Positions 6,997 to 13,655 of a DNA stretch of 15,615 bases are shown piece by piece (within the stretch, counting starts at the first letter, position 1; each line of letters begins with the position of its first letter). A program made the position numbers and the translations under genes. The notes under the pieces are model-generated. The model searched no databases. It worked only from the letters and a program-made list of their open reading frames with translations, and was not told where the DNA came from. The stretch is from positions 1 to 15,615 of the forward strand of contig CABUPM010000056.1 in the NCBI GenBank assembly GCA_902493345.1. The letters run 5' to 3'. Source of the DNA: an uncultured Eubacteriales bacterium (GTDB lineage: Bacteria > Bacillota > Clostridia > Lachnospirales > Bianqueaceae).

Positions 6997-8463
6997 ATGA
7001 TCATGGCGGCGGATGAGCTGCGGCAAAGGGCGGAAGCGGGGGACGCCAACGCACAGTATCTGTTGGCGCTAAAATATTATAAAGGAAGCGGAGAGGTCAA
7101 GGATCCGCGGCAGGGATATCTGTGGATTAAGGTGGCGGCAGAGGGCGGCTGCCTGAAAGCGCAGAAGGCGTTGGGACTGTTGTACACCAGTGCGCAGCAT
7201 GCGCCGTATCCGGATGAGAATCCGGAGGAGGCCATCCGGATGTATCAGATGGCGGCGCTTCAGGATGACGCGGAAGCGCAGTATTGGCTGGGAAAATGCT
7301 ATCTGACCGGTTATGGCACGCCGGTTTCCGAAGAAGAAGGCAAGCGGTGGATCAGTGCGGCGCGGGCCAAGGGGTATGACGAGGAGCCGGACCAGCTGGT
7401 CAGCCGGCCGGAGGGCGAAGAGGCGTCCAAGAGTGCCTGGGAATTCTCCAAGGGCGAAGGAGCACCGGACAGCGTGCGTTACGGTGTGCCGACGGATGAG
7501 GAGGATAAGCCGCGCAGTATGGCAATCGGAGAGGCGAAGCCGGTGGAAAAAGCACCGAAATTCGCACTGGATTACCTCAAGACCGGGTTGATTTTTGCCG
7601 GCGTTGGTCTGGTCGCGGGTCTTCTGCTGGCAGGCTTGGCGGCGTTGATCCTGACACTTTTGTCCGGAGGAAGCTCTCTGTACGGCATCATAACAGCGGG
7701 GCTTGCTGTATTGGGCGCCGGAATCGGATTCTATTATGGGCATCAGGTCGCGTATCAGCGAGCTGTGGACCGGATCTATTTCCGCAGTACGCCTTTTTAT
7801 CAGCAGCATCAGAAGGATTATGAAGAGATGGATCGGGCCGGACAGAGTCAGTATGAGATCTACGTCACTTTGCAGAAGGAGCTGCAGCCTTTTTGTTACA
7901 GCAGCCAGCGGCTGCCGAGATCACCCTTTGGAAATTACCGGGGATACATGATACCTTCCATGATTCTGCCGGGCAGAAAAGCAATGACGGTGATTGATCT
8001 TCTGCTGGTCAGTGAGAAGGGAATCTATGTGATCAATGTGAGCGGAATCACGGGGAATATCAGCGGACGGGCAGATGATGAAGAGTGGAAAGTGCAGGGG
8101 TATACGGGGCGTGTACGTTATATGGCCAATCCGCTCCTGAAGAATGAAGCCGACATTCAGTCGCTGCAGGACGCGCTCAGAGCCCTTTGTCCAGGCTTCT
8201 GGCTGCATGATATTCCGATCTATTCAGTTGTGGTTTTCGGCGGACATACCAATGTGGATAAGATCGAAGGAATCGCAAAAGAGGACAATGCGCATGTGCT
8301 GGTCGGCGGCGGAGAAAAGGTCCGGGGATTTATGGAGATGCAGGAGAGCCGTCATGTCTTACGGACAGGCGAGATGGTGCAGGTGATGAAGGCGATTGAA
8401 CATCTGCTGCGGCAATATCCGGAGAATAAGAGAATCGCGGACCGGGAGAAAAAGTACAATTAA
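6997..8463 (+). CDS. Sel1-repeat, membrane-anchored NERD-like protein (nuclease site probably degenerate)
   Basis: A 488-residue multidomain protein. Residues about 3-130 hold Sel1-like (TPR-type) helical repeats, for example AEAGDANAQYLLALKYYKG and DDAEAQYWLGKCYLTGYG, usually protein-binding platforms. A low-complexity charged linker follows. Two hydrophobic segments lie at about 198-222 and 230-247, anchoring the protein in the membrane. The C-terminal part (about 300-470) resembles the NERD nuclease-related fold: VIDLLLV with D334, GIYVINVSG (343-350) and NPLLKNEADIQSL. In active NERD domains the second strand normally carries ExK; here the matching residues are N347 and S349, so the domain is probably not an active nuclease. 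Start: AGGAGG (6983-6988) is 8 bases before the ATG. It shares the CYTH promoter and ends at a clear terminator. The cellular role is unknown; scaffold or sensor is an inference. Confidence 0.78.
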   Translation: MIMAADELRQRAEAGDANAQYLLALKYYKGSGEVKDPRQGYLWIKVAAEGGCLKAQKALGLLYTSAQHAPYPDENPEEAIRMYQMAALQDDAEAQYWLGKCYLTGYGTPVSEEEGKRWISAARAKGYDEEPDQLVSRPEGEEASKSAWEFSKGEGAPDSVRYGVPTDEEDKPRSMAIGEAKPVEKAPKFALDYLKTGLIFAGVGLVAGLLLAGLAALILTLLSGGSSLYGIITAGLAVLGAGIGFYYGHQVAYQRAVDRIYFRSTPFYQQHQKDYEEMDRAGQSQYEIYVTLQKELQPFCYSSQRLPRSPFGNYRGYMIPSMILPGRKAMTVIDLLLVSEKGIYVINVSGITGNISGRADDEEWKVQGYTGRVRYMANPLLKNEADIQSLQDALRALCPGFWLHDIPIYSVVVFGGHTNVDKIEGIAKEDNAHVLVGGGEKVRGFMEMQESRHVLRTGEMVQVMKAIEHLLRQYPENKRIADREKKYN

Positions 8464-8477
8464 GAACGATAGAACAG

Positions 8478-8510
8478 GCGAACAACGGCGAATTGTTGTT
8501 CGCTTTTCTT
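8478..8510 (+). terminator. Rho-independent terminator of the CYTH/NERD operon
   Basis: GCGAACAAC (8478-8486) pairs perfectly with GTTGTTCGC (8495-8503), followed by TTTTCTT. It lies 14 bases after the stop codon. Confidence 0.88.
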
Positions 8511-8644
8511 ACGTTCGAGACTGTAAAAAAATGGCAAAACGACGCGAAAGTATGCCATATATTTAGAAAAGTGAAGGATGAAGCATCTGTTGGAAAAGAA
8601 GAAATTGTGCGAAAATATAGACGGTGGAAAGAATGTGGAGTATA

Positions 8645-8799
8645 TGTGGATAAGAAAAGATAAAAAAGCCATAAAAAAGGGTTATTCACAAAGTTGTCCA
8701 CATTGTCCACATTGCTGGGGAGAAAATGTGGAGGATTAAAAAATGCAAGTGGAGTTGTCCGCCTCTTGCAAAGAGTTATCCACTTAAAAATGTGGATAA
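8645..8799. promoter_or_regulatory. DnaA-box cluster upstream of hpf
   Basis: The gene-free stretch 8511-8935 holds six close matches to the DnaA box TTATCCACA in 155 bases. They are 8645-8653 (minus, perfect), 8682-8690 (TTATTCACA, plus), 8694-8702 and 8703-8711 (TTGTCCACA, plus, abutting), 8776-8784 (TTATCCACT, plus) and 8791-8799 (minus, perfect). Weaker 7/9 matches lie at 8634-8642 and 8727-8735. With even base use, about 0.03 sites with at most one mismatch are expected in this length on both strands. AT-rich tracts lie between the boxes. No dnaA, dnaN or other oriC neighbour is present, so this is more likely a DnaA-titration or regulatory cluster than the origin. The rest of the gap, 8511-8640, shows only a weak ATGGCA/TGCCAT hairpin (8531-8558). 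Confidence 0.75.
8694..8711 (+). repeat. Tandem 9-base repeat TTGTCCACA x2
   Basis: Two identical TTGTCCACA units abut exactly, at 8694-8702 and 8703-8711. Each is one base from the DnaA consensus. They are part of the DnaA-box cluster. Confidence 0.9.
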
Positions 8800-8800
8800 C
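8775..8800. repeat. Inverted repeat of two DnaA boxes
   Basis: GTTATCCAC (8775-8783) and GTGGATAAC (8792-8800) form a perfect 9-base inverted repeat around an AT-only 8-base spacer. It places two DnaA boxes head to head at the hpf-proximal edge of the cluster. Confidence 0.9.
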
Positions 8801-8826
8801 TTAATACAAATTTGTGTTCGTATAAA

Positions 8827-8853
8827 AGAGGATTCCAATGTTCTGTGTCGAAT
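8827..8853 (+). promoter_or_regulatory. Candidate sigma-H-type promoter for hpf
   Basis: AGAGGATTC (8827-8835), an 11-base spacer and GTCGAAT (8847-8853). This fits the Bacillus sigma-H consensus RnAGGAwww - 11 or 12 bases - RnnGAAT at all but one position. No convincing sigma-A pair was found nearer; a TATAAA at 8821 lacks a good -35. The leader would be about 75 bases. In Bacillus subtilis the homologous gene yvyD is known to use sigma-H and sigma-B. TGTCGAA (8846-8852) also equals a Spo0A box, but such 7-mers are expected by chance about twice in a window of this size. Confidence 0.45.
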
Positions 8854-8935
8854 AGAGAAAATACAGGCGGTCGGAAGGACACGGAAGACCGGGTTCCTGA
8901 CGGACGTTTGAGAATTGAAGTAAGGGAGTGTTTTT

Positions 8936-9472
8936 ATGAGGTACGAGTTTAAGGGCCGCGACATTGAGATCACAGAGAATCTGAAGGAAATGTCTGAGAA
9001 GAAGCTGGAGCGGCTGAGCAAGTTCTTTTCTCCCGATACTAAAGTTTATGTGACATACAGAGTGGAGAATCGAAGTGTGGCGGCTGAGGTGACAATTCCG
9101 GTACAGGGCGCGTCTCCGATACGGGCCGAAGCTAGGGACGCGGACAAATACGCGGCGTTGGATCAGGCGATGGACAAGCTGGAGCGCCAGATTGTCCGCT
9201 ATAGAAAGAAGCTGCAGACAAGAGCCAAAGCAGACAAGACATGGAATACAAAATATTTTGAGGACGTTTCCGGCGAAGAGGAAGAGGCTATGGTCATCCG
9301 CAGAATCAAGAGGGTACCGGCCAAGCCGATGGATGTCAATGAAGCCTGCCTGCAGATGGAGCTTCTGGGACATGATTTCTTCGTGTTCCGCAATGTGGCC
9401 AATCAGCAGATCAGCGTGGTGTACAAGCGGAAAGAGCCTGGCACCTATGGACTGATCGAGCCGGAGGAATGA
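8936..9472 (+). CDS. hpf: Long-form ribosome hibernation promoting factor
   Basis: A 178-residue long-form HPF (RaiA/YvyD family). Residues 1 to about 100 form the ribosome-binding RaiA domain, beginning MRYEFKGRDIEITENLKEM, with a basic helix near 80-100. After a short acidic linker (GEEEEA), residues about 118-175 form the C-terminal dimerisation domain, recognisable by VIRRIKRVPAKPMDVNEA and by YGLIEPEE at the end. In the family, the N-domain occupies the mRNA/tRNA channel of the 30S subunit and the C-domain joins two ribosomes into inactive 100S dimers in stationary phase. Start: AAGGGAG (8922-8928) lies 7 bases before the ATG. Upstream lie the DnaA-box cluster and a sigma-H-like promoter. 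There is no clear terminator behind it, so its transcript could run into the secA leader. Confidence 0.95.
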   Translation: MRYEFKGRDIEITENLKEMSEKKLERLSKFFSPDTKVYVTYRVENRSVAAEVTIPVQGASPIRAEARDADKYAALDQAMDKLERQIVRYRKKLQTRAKADKTWNTKYFEDVSGEEEEAMVIRRIKRVPAKPMDVNEACLQMELLGHDFFVFRNVANQQISVVYKRKEPGTYGLIEPEE

Positions 9473-9498
9473 CAATCGTTTCATTAATATAGAATACT
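9469..9498 (+). promoter_or_regulatory. Weak candidate promoter for the hpf-secA intergenic RNA
   Basis: ATGACA (9469-9474), an 18-base spacer and AATACT (9493-9498), overlapping the hpf stop codon. It would start an RNA near 9505, at the 5' edge of the structured stretch. Both boxes deviate from consensus, so the call is tentative. Confidence 0.25.
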
Positions 9499-9517
9499 GA
9501 GGTCAAGGAGGAGTGTG

Positions 9518-9550
9518 ATGCCCATGCAGACACCAAGTGAACAGCATTAG
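9518..9550 (+). CDS. Possible 10-codon ORF upstream of secA
   Basis: ATG at 9518 follows AAGGAGG (9505-9511) by 6 bases, one of the best ribosome binding sites in the window, and encodes MPMQTPSEQH before TAG. It lies 45 bases after hpf and about 300 before secA. It ends before the secA promoter, so it is not on the transcript from that promoter. It could be a leader peptide on an hpf read-through transcript, or simply part of an RNA structure. It is much too short to be a SecM-type arrest peptide of known kind. No homologue is recognised. Confidence 0.3.
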   Translation: MPMQTPSEQH

Positions 9551-9618
9551 AGTGTCAGGAAAGGGGGAATGTCTTCTAACAAAACATAAGATTCGCGCGT
9601 AAGATCTGTTGAATAGAA

Positions 9619-9723
9619 GCCCGTCCAGGAGAATCCATCCAATACGCACAGCCCTTTTCACAGAAAAGGGAAGAAAATGTGAAGCGGCCAGAGCGGCCGG
9701 AGAGTGGAGAAGCCTGGGCGGGC
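9619..9723 (+). ncRNA. Predicted multibranched structured RNA between hpf and secA
   Basis: GCCCGTCCAGG (9619-9629) and CCTGGGCGGGC (9713-9723) can form an 11-pair stem with one G-U pair, enclosing two further hairpins. These are CCCTTTTC/GAAAAGGG with loop ACA (9652-9670), extended by CACA/TGTG (9647-9681), and CGGCC/GGCCG with loop AGAGC (9685-9699). Together they form a three-way junction. There is no T run after the outer stem, so it is not a simple terminator, and no protein frame covers it. Additional short pairings exist upstream in 9518-9590 (GACAC/GTGTC and TGATGC/GCATTA). The raiA RNA motif, a structured RNA known near raiA/hpf genes in Clostridia, is a candidate to test, but it could not be confirmed by eye. 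The rest of the gap 9473-9855 holds only the promoter and ORF listed separately. Confidence 0.45.
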
Positions 9724-9757
9724 GTTGTATTTCGCATATTTGTTTACAAAATAGAGG

Positions 9758-9786
9758 TTGCATGAAATGGGGATTGGTGTTACAAT
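9758..9786 (+). promoter_or_regulatory. Sigma-A promoter of secA
   Basis: TTGCAT (9758-9763), a 17-base spacer and TACAAT (9781-9786), with TG one base before the -10 (extended -10). Transcription would start near 9793 and leave a leader of about 60 bases before the secA ATG. Confidence 0.78.
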
Positions 9787-9855
9787 AACTAGGATGGCGT
9801 AGTGCCAGTTTTTTGTGATTCTTTGCAGATTTGAATATAAATACGAGGTGGAAGA

Positions 9856-12444
9856 ATGGGATGGATTGAAAAGATCTTTGGCAATACGAGCGCCAAGGAG
9901 ATCCGGAGGATTGAGCCGATCGTCCGAGAGATTGAGAGTTATGACGAAGCTATGCAGAAGCTCAGTGACAGCGAACTGGCGGCTAAGACAGAGGAGTTTA
10001 AAAAGAGACTGGCGGAAGGGGAGACCTTGGATGACCTTTTGCCGGAGGCATATGCCGTAGTACGGGAAGCGACGGGGAGAGTGCTGCATACCAAGCATTT
10101 CCGTGTACAGCTTATGGGCGGTATTGTCCTGCATCAGGGACGAATCGCCGAGATGAAGACTGGTGAAGGTAAGACGCAGGTCGCCCTTCTTCCGGCCTAT
10201 CTGAACGCATTGGAAGGCAAAGGCGTGCATGTGGTTACCGTCAACGATTACCTGGCCAGCCGTGACGCGCAGTGGATGGGACAGGTGCATCGTTTCCTGG
10301 GCTTGACGGTTGGATGCATTCTGAATGACATGAATAACGACCAGCGCCGGGAAGCCTATCAGTGTGATATCACCTATGGTACCAACAATGAATTCGGCTT
10401 TGATTATCTTCGGGATAACATGGTCGTTTATAAGAATCGGATGGTACAGCGAGGCCTGCATTACGCGATCATCGATGAGGTGGACTCTGTATTGATCGAT
10501 GAGGCCAGAACCCCGTTGATTATTTCCGGACGCAGCGGTAAGTCTACCAATCTTTATAAGCAGGCGGATCTGTTGGCATCCCGCCTGAAGAAGGGACGCA
10601 TTGTCGGCGATCAGAGCAAACTGGCAATGATGATGAATGAAGAGGTCCAGGAAGAGGGAGACTTTGTTGTAGACGAGAAGGAAAAGTCCTGTACGCTGAC
10701 GGCGGATGGTATCCGCAAGGCGGAGCAGTACTTCAAGCTGGAGAATCTGGGCGATCCGGAGAACGCGGAGATTCTGCACCATATCAATACAGCCTTAAAG
10801 GCACGGTATCTGATGGCGTGTGATAAGGATTATGTGGTCAAGGACGGACAGATCATCATCGTAGACGAGTTTACGGGACGTCTGATGCCCGGACGCCGCT
10901 ATTCGGACGGTTTGCACCAGGCAATCGAGGCCAAGGAAGATGTTGAGGTGAAGCGGGAGAGCAAGACGCTGGCGACCATCACCTTCCAGAACTATTTCAA
11001 TAAATACGACAAAAAAGCAGGTATGACCGGTACGGCCAAGACGGAAGAAGGAGAGTTCCAGGATATCTACGGTATGGATGTCGTAGAGATCCCGACCAAC
11101 CGTCCGGTGGCACGTAAGGATTATCCGGATATGGTCTTTAAGACCAAAAAAGAAAAATACCAGGCGGCTGTGGAAGAGATTGTGGAGTCTCATGCCAAGG
11201 GACAGCCGGTGCTGGTCGGTACGATCACCATCGAAGACTCTGAATTGGTCAGTGGCATGCTGAAGCGTGCCGGTATCCCGCACAATGTGCTGAACGCCAA
11301 GTTCCATGAGAGAGAGGCGGAGATTGTAGCGCTGGCAGGTCAGAAGGGCGCGGTTACGATCGCGACCAATATGGCAGGACGAGGCACAGATATCAAGCTG
11401 GGAGAAGGCGTGGCCGATCTGGGAGGACTGAAGATCATCGGTACCGAGCGGCATGAGGCGAGACGTATCGATAATCAGCTCCGCGGACGTGCAGGACGTC
11501 AGGGCGATAAGGGTGAATCCCGTTTCTACATCTCCATGGAAGACGATCTGATGCGTATTTTCGGCGGTGAGCGGATGAAGGCGATTCTGGAGAGACTCAA
11601 GCTTCCGGAAGGCCAGCCCATCAGCGATAAGACGTTGTCCGGCGCAATCGAGCGGTCCCAGAAGCGCGTGGAGGAGAATAACTTCGGAATTCGTAAGCGT
11701 CTGCTGGAATACGATCAGGTAATGAACGAGCAGCGTGAGATTATCTATGAGCAGCGCCGTCAGGTGCTGGAGGGCGAGAATCTGCGTCCGACGCTGATGA
11801 AGATGCTGGAGGATATCATTCATTATTATGTCAATGATATGGCCAAGGAGTCCAAGTTCTCCGGCGACTGGAATATGGCGCATCTGAATGAGGAGATCCG
11901 GCGGATCGTTCCGTTCCGTCAGATGATCACGATTCCGGAGGAGGAAAAGGATAAGATCTCTCCGGAGGAGCTGAGCGAGAGAATCATTCAGGATGCCAAA
12001 AAGATGTACGAGGCCAAGGAGGAAGAGCTGGCGCCGGAGGAGCGTGTGCGCGAGATTGAGCGTGTGATCATGCTGCAGGTGGTCGATCAGCATTGGACGG
12101 AGCACATCGATCTGATGGATCAGATGCGGCAGGGCATCGGCCTGCAGGCATACGCGCAGAAGAATCCTCTAGATGAGTATAAGATCGCTTCCTATGATAT
12201 GTTTGAGGAGCTGGCGATGAATATTCAGGAGGATACGCTTAAGGCGATGTTCCATGTGCATATCGCGCAGAATCAGGAAGTGGAGCGTAAGGAAGTCTCC
12301 AAGGATATCTCGACCAACCGGGGGAGCGACACCAGCAAGGTGAAGAAGCCGGTTAAGCGGGCGGAAGCCAAAGTAGGGCGCAATGACCTGTGCCCCTGCG
12401 GCAGCGGGAAAAAGTATAAGAACTGCTGCGGCCGCAACGTATAA
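9856..12444 (+). CDS. secA: Preprotein translocase ATPase SecA
   Basis: An 862-residue SecA, the motor that pushes unfolded preproteins through the SecYEG channel using ATP. Walker A is MKTGEGKT (100-107, K106), and the Walker B/DEAD-type motif is DEVD (207-210) followed by EARTPLIISG. VDEFTGRLMPGRRYSDGLHQA marks the preprotein-crosslinking region and second nucleotide-binding domain, and AGRGTDIKLG and RGRAGRQGD are the helicase motifs of the second RecA fold. The C-terminus carries a zinc motif with C846, C848, C857 and C858, the hallmark of the housekeeping SecA1 form. Length is normal. Start: ATG at 9856 with GAGGTG about 5 bases upstream. It has its own promoter at 9758-9786 and is followed by prfB after a 61-base gap without a strong terminator, so the two are probably co-transcribed. 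Confidence 0.98.
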   Translation: MGWIEKIFGNTSAKEIRRIEPIVREIESYDEAMQKLSDSELAAKTEEFKKRLAEGETLDDLLPEAYAVVREATGRVLHTKHFRVQLMGGIVLHQGRIAEMKTGEGKTQVALLPAYLNALEGKGVHVVTVNDYLASRDAQWMGQVHRFLGLTVGCILNDMNNDQRREAYQCDITYGTNNEFGFDYLRDNMVVYKNRMVQRGLHYAIIDEVDSVLIDEARTPLIISGRSGKSTNLYKQADLLASRLKKGRIVGDQSKLAMMMNEEVQEEGDFVVDEKEKSCTLTADGIRKAEQYFKLENLGDPENAEILHHINTALKARYLMACDKDYVVKDGQIIIVDEFTGRLMPGRRYSDGLHQAIEAKEDVEVKRESKTLATITFQNYFNKYDKKAGMTGTAKTEEGEFQDIYGMDVVEIPTNRPVARKDYPDMVFKTKKEKYQAAVEEIVESHAKGQPVLVGTITIEDSELVSGMLKRAGIPHNVLNAKFHEREAEIVALAGQKGAVTIATNMAGRGTDIKLGEGVADLGGLKIIGTERHEARRIDNQLRGRAGRQGDKGESRFYISMEDDLMRIFGGERMKAILERLKLPEGQPISDKTLSGAIERSQKRVEENNFGIRKRLLEYDQVMNEQREIIYEQRRQVLEGENLRPTLMKMLEDIIHYYVNDMAKESKFSGDWNMAHLNEEIRRIVPFRQMITIPEEEKDKISPEELSERIIQDAKKMYEAKEEELAPEERVREIERVIMLQVVDQHWTEHIDLMDQMRQGIGLQAYAQKNPLDEYKIASYDMFEELAMNIQEDTLKAMFHVHIAQNQEVERKEVSKDISTNRGSDTSKVKKPVKRAEAKVGRNDLCPCGSGKKYKNCCGRNV

Positions 12445-12505
12445 TCTGTGAAATCGGGCGACGGCCCTGTTTCTATAAAAATAACGACAGGAAAGGGTGA
12501 GATCT

Positions 12506-13631
12506 TTGCTTGCATTTGACGAGTACAAATTAGAGCTGGAAAAATACAAGGGAGCTGTTGAAGAATTGGGTGAGTCCCTTTAACCCGGCTGAGCTGAGGA
12601 ATAAGATCGAAGAGTACGATCTCATGGCATCGGAACCGGATTTTTGGAACGATGCGGAGCGCAGTCAGAAAATTTTGCAGGAAGCGGGAGCGCTGAAGAA
12701 CAAGCTGGCGGATTATGAGCATGTGATTCAGAGCTACGAGGATGCCTGCACGCTTCTGGAGATGGCGACGGAGGAGGAAGACGGATCCATGGCCGAGGAG
12801 CTGGAGCAGGAGATTCAGGACTTTAAGGACAGTTATGAGAAGTATCGCCTGAGAGCGCTTCTGTGCGGCGAGTTTGACAATAAGAACGCGATTGTGACGC
12901 TTCATGCGGGCGCGGGCGGAACAGAAGCCTGCGACTGGACCGAGATGCTGTACAGAATGTACACAAGATGGGCGGAGAAGCAGGGCTATAAGCTGGAGCT
13001 TCTGGACTATCAGGAGGGCGATGAAGCTGGTATCAAATCCGTAACCTTCCAGGTGAACGGAGAAAATGCGTTTGGATATCTGAAATCGGAGAAGGGAATC
13101 CACCGTCTGGTGCGGATTTCTCCGTTTGACTCCTCCGGCCGCCGTCATACTTCTTTTTCTTCCTGCGATGTCATGCCGGAACTGGATGATACGATCCAGG
13201 TAGACATTGATCCGGATGATCTGCGGATCGATACCTATCGTTCCAGCGGCGCGGGCGGACAGAAGGTAAATAAGACCAGTTCGGCGATCCGTATCACGCA
13301 TCTGCCGACCGGAATCGTCGTACAGTGTCAGAATGAGCGTTCCCAGTTCCAGAACAAGGACAAGGCGATGCAGATGCTGAAGGCCAAGCTGTATGAAGTG
13401 GAGCAGGAGAAGCAGATGGAGAAGATGGCGGACATCCGGGGCGAGGTCAAGGACATTGCCTGGGGCAGCCAGATTCGGTCCTATGTATTCCATCCCTACA
13501 GTATGGTCAAGGACCTTCGGACAGGAGAAGAGACGGCTAATATTCAGGGCGTGATGGATGGAGACCTGACGCCGTTTATGAATGCCTATCTGATGTGGAA
13601 GAGCAAGAAAGCAACCGGCCAGGAGGAGTAA
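12506..13631 (+). CDS. prfB: Peptide chain release factor 2, expressed by +1 programmed frameshift
   Basis: Release factor 2 recognises UGA and UAA stop codons and releases the finished peptide. The gene is in two frames: 12506-12580 and, after skipping one base, 12582-13631, giving about 374 residues. The first frame starts at TTG with AAAGG/GGTGA just upstream and encodes MLAFDEYKLELEKY..ELGESL, a typical RF2 N-terminus of 25 residues, then meets TAA. The second frame continues NPAELRNKIEEYD. The stop-reading motif SPF (205-207) identifies RF2 rather than RF1, and GGQ (250-252) is the catalytic loop that enters the peptidyl-transferase centre. A TTG start at 12558 in the second frame would give a protein without the first helix; it has poorly spaced initiation signals and is unlikely. 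The gene follows secA and precedes the lipoprotein hydrolase by 24 bases. Confidence 0.95.
12568..12584 (+). promoter_or_regulatory. RF2 programmed frameshift site with UAA stop
   Basis: The slippery codon CTT (12578-12580) is followed by TAA (12581-12583) and C. GGGTGAG (12568-12574), which can pair with the anti-Shine-Dalgarno sequence through GGTGA, lies exactly 3 bases before CTT, as in the known RF2 signal. Slippage of tRNA-Leu from CUU to UUU moves reading to AAC. The usual stop in this signal is UGA. Confidence 0.88.
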
Positions 13632-13655
13632 TCGGGCCGGGAAAGGATGAAAGCG

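Noticed and set aside
8726..8911. 61-codon open frame inside the DnaA-box region
   Set aside because: It has no ribosome binding site, its first codons are DnaA-box sequence, and the product resembles nothing; it also overlaps the candidate hpf promoter.
8511..8935. Chromosomal replication origin (oriC)
   Set aside because: The DnaA boxes fit, but no dnaA, dnaN, rpmH or other usual origin neighbour is in the window, and no clear DnaA-trio element or unwinding region was recognised.
9569..9589. Six-codon ORF (ATG TCT TCT ...) after AAAGGGGG
   Set aside because: The ribosome binding site ends one base before the ATG, too close to initiate.
9652..9670. Terminator for hpf formed by the CCCTTTTC/GAAAAGGG hairpin
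   Set aside because: The stem is good, but no T run follows on either strand; it fits better as one arm of the larger predicted RNA.
12455..12479. Terminator or promoter in the secA-prfB gap
   Set aside because: The GGGC/GCCC stem is only 4 pairs with a poor T run, and TATAAA at 12474 has no acceptable -35; co-transcription is simpler.
12558..12590. TTG start for prfB at 12558 without frameshifting
   Set aside because: The purine motif is only 3 bases from the TTG, and this start would discard an upstream 25-codon stretch that matches the RF2 N-terminus.
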